64,000 nucleotides of DNA, taken from positions 37,458,530-37,522,529 of the forward strand of contig CM055319.2 of the NCBI GenBank assembly GCA_029255685.2, written 5' to 3'. The translations under genes and the position numbers were made by a program. Positions 42,704-53,735 of this stretch are shown one piece after another. The stretch is from Silene conica (Eukaryota; Streptophyta; Magnoliopsida; Caryophyllales; Caryophyllaceae). The notes under the pieces were generated by a model. The model was given only the letters and a program-made list of their open reading frames with translations. It was not told where the DNA came from and made no database searches. Every line of letters starts with the position of its first letter. Position 1 is the first letter of the stretch.

Positions 42704-43127
42704 TCTCAGCCGGTCGACCGGCTGCCGGTGGTGGACCGGCTGGGAGGCAAATTACGAACTTCTGAAAACAAACTTCAATTAGCCCTGCTTCTCAGCGGAC
42801 CAGCCGGCTGCCGGTCTGGCACCGGCTGGGAGTCCAAATTCCCACTTCTGATTTTTTCTTTAAATTCTTCAATGCCCAGGTCCCCACAGCCGGTGGACCG
42901 GCTGCCGGTTGTCCACCGGCTGGGAGCCCTTTTTGAGTAATCTGCCCAACTCACGTAACTCTTCAAAATGGCTAAGTATGGAATACGCATCCCAACCGGC
43001 TGCCGGTTGGCCACCGGCTGGGAGCCTTTTCTCATGGTTCTGGAAAATTCTTCTTTTTTCGCCGAAATCCCAAGTCATGGCTTCCCAGCTGGCCTACCGG
43101 CCGCCGGTTGGGGACCGGCCGAGAAGG
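42704..43127 (-). repeat. GC-rich dyad array A in the Athila LTR (5 units)
   Basis: Units begin at 42704, 42790, 42892, 42990 and 43083, spaced 86-102 bases. Each is bounded by TCTCAGCCGG or TCCCAGC and CGGCTGGGAG-like edges with CCGGCTGCCGG in the middle. The unit is largely self-complementary. It matches array B of the same element at 48220-48810. AT-rich spacers are not conserved. Confidence 0.85.
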
Positions 43128-43357
43128 CCTGGCATGTCTCCTTCACAAATCTTTCATATTTCTTCACAATTCGCTCTAAATCCGGCTCGATTTCTCCCGT
43201 TTCTTCGCCCCCGCCGTAATACCTACAAAAAGTGGATCGAATAGAAATATACGAGGCAACGGACGTAAAAAAAACCAAAGACACGCAAATCGAGGTCGAA
43301 TCGTGACCGACAATAAAGAATATGTAAAGAAAATGATGACCAAAATGGAGCTCATCA

Positions 43358-43396
43358 GAATTCCCCACACTTAAACCTTACTCGTCCTCGAGTAAG
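43358..43396 (-). other. Polypurine tract and AGGA-loop hairpin of the Athila element
   Basis: On the minus strand CTTACTCG pairs with CGAGTAAG across AGGA (43396-43377). It is followed by GTTTAAGTGTGGGGAATTC and the LTR. Compare G1 and G2. Confidence 0.75.
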
Positions 43397-46311
43397 AGAT
43401 CAAGTAACTACATAACCCTTATTAGAAAACAAAGAAACAAACTAACTAAGCTAACTATAAGCCGAATCGGGTTTAGCTATACCCGTAGCCCTTTCAACTC
43501 ACAATTTGACATTCATGAGGGAGAATGCCCTATTGCAAAGCAAGTAAGGTCTTGCTACAAAACTTTTGATGCAAACAAGTAAAAACATAACACGTATAGA
43601 CAAGCAACATGCATCGGAAAAATCAATGAAAACCGCTTGCCTCATTCAAGTGGGGTTTTGAAAAACAAAACAAAGAAGGTCTATAGCGGAGGATGCCGAC
43701 TCAAAGTCTAACCAAGGTGTCAAACCCCTAAATCAAGCTCAAGCAACCAAGAATGACATCACCAAAGACCAAGAAACCAATTCAAGGCGGGCAATCGGAA
43801 GTACTAAGCTATACTTCCAAGAATGACACGACACACACATGATTCGACTCCATGCAAGACCCATAACCGATAAAAGGACCCTAAGTACCGACTCTCACGG
43901 GTGACACTCAACACACAAGGAAAGAAAGGGGGGCGATTTTTGTGACAAAAAGTAACCAAAATCACTCACCTACCTCAACTCGCGAAGCATGCCCGCAATC
44001 TAGAATGGTACTCCATCCAAAAATCAATGAAAAATGCAAATGCACATGATGAGAACAACTACAAGGATGTAATGGGGCTTGGGTTGGGTGAAAACGGTTT
44101 GGTGCAAGCACCGTTCTAGGATTTGAGGCTCAAAAACAAGAATGGTCGCCATAATCAACACAACACCTTATTACAACAACTAAGCAACGTCTATGCCCTA
44201 ACTTTGGCTTTTGCAAAACCAAGCAAAAATTGCATAAACCCCACTTACTTTGGAAAAATCGGACCCATCACAAACTTAGACAAAGCGGTCATTATTAGAA
44301 ACACCGAACAACGTCTACACCCTAACACACGACTTGAAAATCAAATCTCATGCAAAAAATGTGTAAACCCGGCACGCGTGCAAAAACATCAAAAGACCGC
44401 ATTATTGTAGCAACGACTTTTTCTATGTTCCCTTGATGGAAGGGACTTGTTGCTAGCCTTTTTCTCTTTCAAAACACGTATTTACATTTTTCATTTTGGA
44501 TTTTTCAAAACTTTTTCAACTTTTTTCTTTGATTTTCTATTTTCTTTCTTTTTTTTTTCATTTTTTTTTCTTTTCTTTTCTTTTTCAAACTCCCAAACAC
44601 CAAACAAACACAAAGTAACGACCACAATGGAAGAAGCCACCAACCGGCATCTAAATTCCCGACTCTACCACTAACAAATCACCATAAAATCAACCATTCT
44701 TGATCAAGGAAGGATGTTTTTGTGATGTAGTGCATTTAGTAGTTTAGGCCAAATGAAAAGGTTAAGGCTCAGAGTGGTTAAACAAAAGGGAAATAAGATA
44801 CAAGGGTCAAAACAAGGCTAATTTGGCAAATGTGAAGTTGATTTATTTGGAACAAAAGTTGTCTCACATGCACATGAACATTAATCACGGAAAAAAGGAA
44901 TGAGCGTCATACTTATGCGTATAGACATAACACACCACGTAAGGAGGACTACTCACAATCCTAAACTGAGTCGGTTTGATGGACCGACTATAAAGGAGGC
45001 TCTATCCTCACATTTGAGTAGCTAAGGTCGGTCTTAGGTCGAGTCAAGGTCTAACACGGTCTCACAAGATGGTCGAAACTTGGTCATTAAGCCTAGACTT
45101 CCGGGTCCTTGCAAGCAAGAACCCTAACAAGGTGACATCAACGGTGCAAGCTATTAGGAGGGGAAAGACACAAGCAAGACAAAAATCATCATTGACGGCA
45201 TATATCCTCCACTATTCAACCTCCTATGCATATTTACAAACAAAAACAAAACGGAAAAACCGACTAACACATATTCACAAAAATATGAAAATGAAAAGGC
45301 ATGTGAAACAAAAGCAAACTAAAACTAAACACAACAAACAAGCAACAACTAGAAGGCTAAACTAACAGCACATCAACCACAACAACCACAAGTTCCCCGA
45401 AGGAACATCCAAGGCACAAAAATCCCGTTCTCCTTCATGATATCAACATAAAAAGAAATCGGGAGGGGGAGAAAGAAGTAGGAAAGAGTATACCAAGCAT
45501 CTTCATTCTCCTAATGCCTCGGGTTGTCGTCATATCTGCAACTTGTTAGTCCAACAAACATATATACACAAAACAAACAAAGGACTAAAACAAAGGAAAT
45601 GAAGAACATATTTTTTTTGAAATTTTTGAAATTTTTTTTGATTTTTTGGTATTTTTGAAGTTTTTTTCACATTTACAAAAGCAATTAAATATTCACAAAG
45701 TGGATATTTTCCCTCCCCACACTTAAGATTTACATTGTCCTCAATGGAACAAAGTGCAAGGGGGAAATGAAGAAAAAGAACGAAAACAACATGTTTTTGG
45801 CTTTTTTGAAATTTTTGAGAAAATAAAACTTGTTTTTGTATTTTTTTGAAATAAACGGTTCTTCCTCCCCACACTTATTTATATGCATAATGTGAGGAGG
45901 AAAACCGGAAAATAAAGAACATGTTTTTGAAAGTTTTTGGTTTTTCAATTTTTTTGGATTTTTGATTTTTATGAAAGCAATAAAAACAAAGGTAAACAAA
46001 AGAAATGAAAAACTAAAAACTAGACTAAATGCAAACTAAATGCTCTAAACTACATGTATGCAAGCTATATGTGACAATATGATACAAAATGGAAATCTAA
46101 TGCATCTAAGTGAATGCAACTATATGCAACTAAACTAATGATGTGAAAACATGAATAGAAAACTAAAACAAACTAACTAAACTAAACTAGCTACTCTAAA
46201 TGCAAGCTATGAAGTAAAATGTAAACTAAAGTGAAATTTGGATGAAGGGAGTTACTTGCTTTGGATTTTTCAACGGGGAGCATAGGCATCACCAACCACC
46301 TCCAAAGGTGG
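43397..46311 (-). other. Athila 3' non-coding region
   Basis: About 2.9 kb without a credible gene. It holds a C/T-rich (A/G on the minus strand) tract at about 44500-44590 and runs of T at 45610-46000. Two extra copies of the TAAGTGTGGGGA polypurine motif (minus) lie at 45714-45725 and 45866-45877. ORFs such as 45530-45874 read the T-runs. Confidence 0.6.
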
Positions 46312-48038
46312 TCACTCATCATCATCATCTCCATCACCTCCGGTACCGCTTACATCTCCTTCTCCATTGCCCTCATCTACTCCCATGTAGTCGCCCGGGT
46401 TGGTCACGAAATCACGGAAGGGAGAGGCGTGCGAGCCACTAGCTCCCGGATCACCAAACATGCCATGGGGAGAAGGGTGCCCTTGAGGGCGGGGTGCCGG
46501 GTCCACGTCCCCACGGAAGTTGGGGGGAAAGATCGGGTTAGAGAAATAACCCGGAGTAACATTGATCTCCTCGAAAAAACGCCCCTCAAGAGGCACATAT
46601 CCCTTCTCGGGAGGCATGTAGTACGAAGGGCGACCACCGTCCTCATGATGAAGGCCCTGGCGGACAGAATGGTCATAGCTGGGGAACTGTCCATAGGCCT
46701 GATCGTGGTATATGTAATCAAGCCTATAGCTCAAATCCCTATACCGCTCATCCGCCAAAGCTTGGCGCTCGTCAGCAAGGTCGGCCGCCTTCTTCATCCC
46801 CAAATCAACCCGGGCCATAAAGTCAATGAGGTCCTGGGGTATGGTAGACTGAGTAGAAGGACCGGAGCTGGAGGTAGATCCCTGAAAGTATGAAGGACCG
46901 CTCTGGAAAGGGGGCATGGTGACGGAGGGCTGCTGAAATGGCCCAAACTGAAGGTCGGAAGGAGTGGTACCCGTCCTATCTCGGCCATAAACCCTCGGAG
47001 CACGCTGATCGGGAGGGAGCTCATCGGGGTCCACCTCAATATCAAGGAGGTATGAGGGCTTCCCTGGCACAACTCTCATCCTCTCGGTGTTTGGCAAGGG
47101 GACCGAATTCCTGAACTTATTATCCACGCGAATCTGCCAATACTCATTACGATTGTTGGGGTTATACTTTATCCACCCCAAAGCCTCCTGTAAGTACCGG
47201 CGAGATAACACGTTCTCACCCTGAATGAAGTCCACTGTAAAATGCCTTTGACAAAGGTCGTTGGCAATCAAAGTGACCATCCCCCCAACACATATGGGGG
47301 TAGTAAGCAGAGGTTGGGATGCCAACCTACTCAAGTGAAGGGCCATGTGGTGAGCAATTTTGAGTTTCGGCCCACTAACCAAGTAACACCCCAAAATCTC
47401 GAGCTCCGTGGTGGTAAAATTGTGAGGCTCATCCCTAGAGAAGACGGTCCACCCCATGAATCTATGCCAAATCCTAATCGGTGCCAAATGCACCCTATTA
47501 GCCGGTTTCTTCTTAGTTCTATCACTGACTAACCCGGTTATGGCGGTCCAAATAGCCTCGGTATCAAAGCCCTCCGGAGGCTTAATGGGCAATTTTCCGT
47601 CGAGCCCAAAAATCAAAGCAAAATTTTCTAAGGTGAGACGGTGTTCCCTATTCATTAAACGAAATTCCAAGAAAGCAACCTTCCCTACATTCTGATTCTT
47701 AGTAACTACAAGGGAGCTCAAAAACTCCCAAGTCAACCTAGGGGAAGTGTGAACCGGTCTCGTTTCATACAAAGCCTTCATCCCCAAACCATCAAACAAC
47801 TCTCCAGTAATTTTCTCAATCCCAATCTCCCTCAAGCCTGCCCTATCAATGAACCTAGACGGATGAAGGGGCGATGTTTAAAGTAAGTGAAGTTACCTTT
47901 CTGTTGTATGGTGGCAAATCGGAGGGCGGGAAAGCAAGGATCCGGACCGATGTTGCTACTATCCATCACATTCTGCACTTCTTGCTCCACCCTAGGGTCG
48001 TGCCTTGATTTCGATCGCCTTTCCGTTCTTCCAGACAT
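46312..48038 (-). pseudogene. Athila ORF1-type / env-like gene, one frameshift
   Basis: The start MSGRTERRSKSRHD (48038) runs to about 47850. A frameshift there leads into a 507-codon frame (47835-46312) that continues SRFIDRAGLREIGIEK. Conserved core: RLTLENFALIFGLDGKLP, HRFMGWTVFSRDEPHNFTTT, ELEILGCYLVSGPKLKIAHH. This is the protein family known from Athila elements, in the env position after integrase. The C-terminal third is Pro/Gly/Ser-rich with an acidic end (GDGDDDDE). No clear signal peptide or transmembrane segment is visible. The role is unknown. The long plus-strand ORF at 46261-46893 is its shadow. Confidence 0.75.
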
Positions 48039-48219
48039 GGCTATTTTGAGGTGAGGTAATGAGGGAATGAAAGGGGGTTTTGATTTGGAGTGTTTGGATG
48101 TGTTTTTGAAGGTAAGGGATGAGAGGGAGAAGAGGAAATAAGGAAATAAGAAGAAGAAATGAAGAGAAGTGAGGAAAAAATGAGGGGCTCGAGTGTTTTA
48201 TAAATCGCGGACAGACGAC

Positions 48220-48810
48220 TCTCAGCCGGTCTGGGACCGGCCCCCGGTCGACCGGCTGAGAGTTAGGGTTTGGAATTTTTTCAATTTTGCTAAATTTTTT
48301 CTAAGCATTGATTCTAAGCCGGTGGACCGGCTGCCGGCCGACCGGCTCAAAATACGTCTTCAAACTTCCTCCAACCTTCTCTTCTTCTTCATAATTCACT
48401 TACAAAAACTCCCAGCCGGCGGACCGGCTGCCGGCCGACCGGCTGGGGATCCTTATTCGCTTCTTTTTCTTCGCATAAGGTTCACAACTCATGATTCCCA
48501 GCCGGCGGACCGGCTGCCGGCCTACCGGGTGGGGGATCCTTCTCCTTCCTTTTTCTTCGAATTTGGCTCACACTCTTGATTCTCAGCCGGCTGACCGGCT
48601 GCCGGCCGACCGGCTAGGAATCAAGCTTTCTTGATTTTTTTCGAATTTTGAATAAGTAATACGTCTTCTCAGCCGGCTGACCGGCTGCCGGTTAGGTACA
48701 GGTTGCGAGTGCAAAATCTGAAATTTGTCCAAATAAACTATCAAAAACAGAAATGTGTCCAGGTCCTCCCAACCGGTAGGTGACCGTCGGCCGGTAGGCC
48801 GGCTGGGAGT
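48220..48810 (-). repeat. GC-rich dyad array B between integrase and env-like gene (7 units)
   Basis: Units begin at about 48220, 48313, 48410, 48496, 48581, 48667 and 48767, spaced 85-100 bases. The pattern is CAGCCGGCGGACCGGCTGCC followed by GGCCGACCGGCTG. Unit sequence and spacing match array A in the LTR. The ORFs across the array are readings of the repeat. Confidence 0.85.
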
Positions 48811-49084
48811 ACCTGTACACAATTTCGAGAAATAATTTACTTGAACATAAAAATCAACTTTGCCAACAACGGTTTTGCCTATAATCCTTCGACTATACTC
48901 AAGAAATAACCACAAACAAGCAACCAACACATCCAAATTTCTCATGCAAGCTAAAAATTAAACTAAAAACCGAACTAACCATTAAACGATCATGCAAACT
49001 ACTTGAAAGAGAGAAAACTAATACTTACAACCGGTGGTTATTAAGTGACTCCACCAAACCTTTCATGAACAAACTTCCTTGAAA
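48811..49084 (-). other. Spacer between array B and the integrase end
   Basis: AT-rich, no gene seen. It is probably the untranslated or intron-like segment upstream of the env-like gene, where Athila elements are thought to splice. Confidence 0.4.
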
Positions 49085-49891
49085 TCAATCCTCCTCGGGG
49101 AGTGGGTCCCCGAGGTCAATAACTTCTACGGTACCTTTGGAATCTCCTTGGTAATAGCGCTTAATCCGATGTCCGTTGACTTTGAAGGTGCCATAGCCTT
49201 CACTCCAAAGTTCAAAGGCCCTATGAGGTGAAATATCCATTACTTTGAAAGGCCCGGACCATCGTGATCTAAGCTTTCCCGGAAAGTTCTTGACTCTTGA
49301 ATTGAAAAGGAGAACAAGGTCTCATATGCTCACATTCTTCTTCATTAACTTGGCATCATGCCACTTCTTCGTTTGCTCCTTATAGAGTTTTGAACTCTCA
49401 TAAGTCTCATATCTAAGCTCCTCAAGCTCACTCATTTGCAAGAATTTTTTCTCCCCGGCCATATCTAAGTCGAAGTTCATCTCCTTCAAGGCCCACCAAG
49501 CTTTGTGCTCAAGCTCCACCGGTAGGTGGCATGCTTTCCCGTACACAAGCTTGTAGGGAGTCATTCCTATAGGCGTTTTGTAAGCCGTCCTCAAAGCCCA
49601 TAGCACATCATTCAACTTTTGGGACCAATCTTTCCGGTTCTTTTGCACCACCTTCTCTAGAATAGCCTTGATTTGACGGTTTGAAACCTCCACTTGCCCA
49701 CTAGTTTGAGGGTGGTAGGCAAGTGCTACCTTGTGGGTCACTCCATAAGAGGCTAGAAGGGCTTTGAATGTATGTTTCCGGAAGTGAGAACCTCCATCAC
49801 TTATCACAATTCGGGGTACACCAAAACGGGGAAAGATTATGGTCTTGAAGAGCTTTACCACTACCTTGGAGTCATTGGTGGGGGAGGCAAC
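49085..49891 (-). pseudogene. Athila integrase, C-terminal half, one in-frame stop
   Basis: It begins at the copy A insertion as [11 protein letters not shown]. Core motifs: VISDGGSHF (second catalytic Asp), then [17 protein letters not shown] with the catalytic Glu. A TGA at 49322-49324 replaces one codon (KKNVSI-stop-DLVLLF). The same frame then runs 79 codons to the natural stop at 49085, with SRWSGPFKV and DLGDPLPEED typical of the C-terminal domain. This one point mutation plus the insertion inactivates it. Confidence 0.85.
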
Positions 49892-50992
49892 TGTTAGGTT
49901 TAATTAGTTGCTCATAAACTAATTTTAGTCTTACTAATACAATCTTTTAATTAACTCTTTAATTAACATATTATATGTGATCTTATGCATGCTAATATAT
50001 GCGGAATAGGGAGAAATCGTGCTCTTACACTCGGTCCAAAGCTAGCAAGGATGATCCTCCAACTACCCAAATTAGAATACCTCCTTTGGATGCACCAAGA
50101 CAACCCCTCAATAATCTGATCTCGAGTATGCTAGATCAACAACCGGATTTCCTTAAAACAACTCTAATCTCTCTAATTAGAATGATATTACAATACTATA
50201 AAATAGTATGATTTTATTATCTTATAATAATATATTAGAGGTTGTAAAATCTCTCTTACTTAGTGAATTTTTCCGGCTAGGGTAAGAAGAGAGTTTATTT
50301 GATTTTTCTACACTTAGAAAATTATGCAAGCATTAGTAATGAGTTGTGAGCATGCAACAACATTTTAAATGGTGTTGCTTAGGTTAGTGGAAGGCCGGGT
50401 ATGGGGAGCTACAAAGGGAAGACAAGTTCTCTAACCCATGCAACTTAGGGTGGCCTAGATTGTGTTTCCAAGATATACCCTTAAACATAATGATTAAGGT
50501 GTGTTTAACACATTAACCATGCACACAACCACCTCCACTAGCCGTCCATTTTACACTTAAAATGGACTTCATTTTACAATATGTCAATTGTTCAATTTGT
50601 ACAAAATGTGACATCTTATATGTCACTAGATAATACAATAATAATAATATAAATATTTATCATATAAATATTGTATATTTAAATAAATCGTATTTATTAA
50701 GTGACATGTAATTCGAAATTACAAATATAAAATGACAATTTAATCGTCAATACGATTTACAACCTTTGTATTAATTATAGCCCAATTCATTCTAATTACG
50801 ATATTATAAAATACCGTATATTGTTTAACAATTGACACGTTTCAATTTTAAACATAAATCTTACATTAAGATTTAACCTCTAATTTCTCGATATACGTTT
50901 TTAAGGAATATGATCAAATCGTATCAATATACATTTGATCATTTTATCAATTAAGGGAATTGTCCTAAAGGTGTGACCTAAAGGGATCAACT
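49892..50992 (-). repeat. 3' LTR of copy A, distal 1.1 kb
   Basis: The LTR end (…CTAACA on the minus strand) is at 49892. The LTR continues to 50992, where B is inserted, and resumes at 59630. AT-rich; the ORF at 49999-50211 has no domain. Confidence 0.8.
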
Positions 50993-51076
50993 TGTTGGGG
51001 CTGGTGTCCTTGACAATTAAGTACAATGACTTATTAAATCTCTTTAAGGATCACAAGGGCATACTTCTGTATTATT

Positions 51077-51162
51077 ACCAGTTGATCCACGTTTATCAAT
51101 AACGGTTGGCTTGCTAGATAAGTTTGACGTTATTGTCATACGGATGGCGGTGATCAACTGGT
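51077..51162 (+). other. Conserved stem-loop in the B 5' LTR
   Basis: Outer arms ACCAGTTGATC (51077-51087) and GATCAACTGGT (51152-51162). Inner arms CAATAACG (51097-51104) and CGTTATTG (51128-51135). The loop contains TTGGCTTGCTAGA and GTTTGA. The stem-loop recurs in the 3' LTR at 58714-58799. Confidence 0.7.
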
Positions 51163-51615
51163 CCCTATACGTCACACCTATAGGACACGTTTGAGAGATG
51201 TGAAGGTATGAAAATACAGTCACATTTTGCCGGATATGACTAAACGGTTAGTCAGAGGTATTGACTATTAAATTAGTCAATAAGATGTTGAGAATTACTA
51301 TTTAATACGGATTAAATAATTTTAGCTAATACGGATTACAAGAATAATTCGTAAATTAAATATAAACGGTTATATTTAATTAAATATTATATTCGCGTAT
51401 TAATATAAACAGTTATATTAATTTAGGTAATTATACAATATCGTATTTTATCAGACCGTTATTAATATATCGACTGTATTAATATCTGATAACATGTTAC
51501 GATTTATAATTTAAACCCGCGAAATATATTAAAGCTAATTGGGTCGAATCACGCATTGGGATAAGGTAAGAGTGGAAGCCCACTCCTACCCAAACCCTAA
51601 TTTCGGCCGAAATAA

Positions 51616-51625
51616 CTATATAAGG
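51616..51625 (+). promoter_or_regulatory. TATA box of B
   Basis: CTATATAAGG in the 5' LTR, followed about 30 bases later by the presumed start of R. Confidence 0.7.
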
Positions 51626-51989
51626 AGGAGGACTCTCCTTATATCAGTTACTCTTGTTGCACTGTAACATAATTCTCAAGTAAAATTAGGGTTTGAGAGC
51701 ATTCTTCTCCCAAAACCTCAGATCTCACATCTAAAACCTCAAGGGCTCTCCCTATATTGCAAGTCAATTGGAGAGGATTTCTAGCACACGCGGCCTCGTC
51801 TCAGACAAAGTCTTGGGTGCAAGTTATAGGAGGGAATTTGCATTAATTCCTGTTCTTAGGCCTTTTTGCGCGAGGACTAAAGGTTGTACTTCTTTTCTCA
51901 TGTTTTTAATCTTATGACGATATTCACAATTGCATATTTCATTATAATCCTGTAATTTTGGGGTGAATACGCGTTTTATTCCCCACAAG

Positions 51990-52002
51990 TGGTATCAGAG
52001 CC
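51990..52002 (+). other. Primer-binding site of B
   Basis: TGGTATCAGAGCC, two bases after the LTR end, complementary to initiator tRNA-Met. Confidence 0.9.
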
Positions 52003-53735
52003 TTAGGCCATGAAAATTTTACAATTGTGTCTTTCATAAGCTTTAAAATCTTTGAAAACCGTGCATTCTGTCGCAGGCACTCGATCGAGTCCCTGTTGCA
52101 CTCGATCGAGTGCCCTCGTAGCAGACCCGTGCGTGTGATTTTTGTGAGAAATCAATCTTGTTTTTCGATTATAATTTGCATATTGTTAATTAATCGATAT
52201 TTTTAGCAATATGTAAATCTTTTGTTGTTGTTTATATATGATTTACAAGTTTTAAATCCAAGTTATAAACTCGTTTTAATGTAAAAGTGCAGCGATTTGC
52301 AAATTTAATAAGCCACTCGATCGAGCCCTGCTGCACTCGATCGAGTGACCCTGACACTCGATCGAGTGCCCCTGTTACTCGATCGAGTGCACTCGTTTCG
52401 GGGTGTTTATTTTTGAAAATAACTCGTTTTCTTATTTTCACATGGCTTAAAATAATATACTGTATACGGAAATAGTATGTTATTTAGTGAAACGGTTCAC
52501 CCTCGTTTGATACATATTGTTTTTAAAACAGTTTAAAACAATGGATTATATGTTTATTAAAATTGGTGATTAAAACGGTATAGTCACTTAATTTTAATCT
52601 TAAAAGGTGGTTTGGTATAAATTTATTAATCATAATAACGGTATTATGTCATGTATAAATTGTTTTTAGTTGATGCATTTTATTTATCGTCTTGTGAATG
52701 CCTTGAATGCTTTCAATAACGTATTTAATTTTTGCAAACGGTTGTAACTTAGTGTGGCCTTAGAAGATTGTGTTACCGTAATGATGGGACACGATCTTGC
52801 TTGTAATTTTGAGATCTTGAATCTCCGTTTTGGGTTTTTGCCATGTAATTACTTTTGTATTTAAATCAGAATGTATCTAGGTTTACTCTTGTAATTTAAA
52901 TTAGTAATTTTGTGAAGACCAAAGACAAGACGGAGGCCGGATGCTCACTCCCGCTGCAAGGACCAAGATGGAACATCAAGACAAGCTTCTAGGGTCCAAC
53001 AGTGGATTCCAAGTTGTTTTATGTTTATTTTGGTAGGATAGGCCACACTAGGACTTTTATTTACGTTTATTGCATTTATCTTTATGCTTTCATCGATAAT
53101 AGCTTGCATCATATTCCGCCTAAAACCAAACCACCTATATCATGCCTGAAAACTGACTCATGTAGAGGTCTCGCGTTAGTTTTCTGTGACAATACAGATG
53201 TCACATGTCATTTAAAAGCCATCACTTTATTTAATTCATTCACGCAATGCTAGTTTTTAGTTCACTTAAATATGGATAAATAAAAGTTGATGGGGTCTTC
53301 CTCGTATAACCAAAAATTGAGATTAGTCTTTATAAATCAGCCTCCCATGAATCCCTTCTTCGTCGGTAGGCATAATATGACCCCTTCTACGTCGGGTAAG
53401 TGGGAACAGATGATTTATTTTATCTCAACATCATGGTCACTCGATAATATTCCAGTGACTGAGATGGACTAATAGATAGGATTTACGGAAATCTATCGAC
53501 CAAGAGTTCCAACGATTGGAATTAGCCAAACTGTGGGCTTATCAATATACGGAAATTGAGTCTTGGGATCGTTTATATAATTCTTGAGGGAGATCAATTA
53601 TATAAATGCATGAGTCTACGAGTTTAAATTCACATTTAATATAGACTTAAATCACAACAATAAGTTGCTTATATGGTTTTGTTTTATCTTCTTTTCAGTG
53701 TAGAACACGTTCAATAAAACTGCTGTAAAACTAAA
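52003..53735 (+). other. Leader of B between primer-binding site and gag
   Basis: It is 1.7 kb, long for a Copia leader. It has the palindrome array at 52078-52389, then AT-rich sequence. ORFs at 53002-53253 and 53287-53472 lie upstream of gag but show no domain. If translated they would be upstream ORFs. Confidence 0.6.
52078..52389 (+). repeat. CACTCGATCGAGTG palindrome array in the B leader
   Basis: Six near-identical palindromes lie at 52078, 52099, 52314, 52334, 52355 and 52377. The last four are spaced 20-22 bases. The core is identical to the G2 LTR array. They lie between the primer-binding site and gag. Confidence 0.9.

Larger units (their letters stand above)
41685..43357 (-). repeat. 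3' LTR of the Athila-like element
   Basis: On the minus strand it runs from TGATGAGCTCC (43357) to CTCGCGCATCA (41685), with TGATG / CATCA termini. The palindrome array A (42704-43127) lies directly upstream of a minus-strand TATA box. The small ORFs over the array merely read through the repeat. Confidence 0.8.
41685..49891 (-). mobile_element. Athila-like Gypsy element, 3' half
   Basis: Minus strand: integrase end (49891-49085), a palindrome array, an Athila ORF1-type / env-like gene (48038-46312), about 2.9 kb of non-coding sequence, hairpin plus polypurine tract, then a 1673-bp LTR. The left flank is CCATT within the SIRE reverse transcriptase. Copy A is inserted in the integrase at 49891/49892, so the gag-protease-reverse transcriptase part lies right of the window. 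Confidence 0.85.
50993..51987 (+). repeat. 5' LTR of B
   Basis: It runs from TGTTGGGGCTGG to ATTCCCCACA. A TATA box CTATATAAGG lies at 51616-51625, so transcription should start near 51650. The two-stage stem-loop is at 51077-51162. Confidence 0.95.

Noticed and set aside
42641-43244. Several ORFs of 80-111 codons on both strands
   Set aside because: They read through the GC-rich dyad array in all frames, giving low-complexity proteins of Pro, Arg, Gly, Ala and Val.
46261-46893. 210-codon plus-strand ORF
   Set aside because: It is antisense to the conserved Athila env-like gene and has no domain of its own.
48220-48810. CRISPR-like regular spacing of repeats
   Set aside because: The repeats are self-complementary, variable and AT-spaced inside a plant retrotransposon, with no cas genes.
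53002-53472. Two small ORFs upstream of gag in B as possible accessory genes
   Set aside because: No start context, domain or conservation in copies A or L supports them. They are treated as leader sequence.
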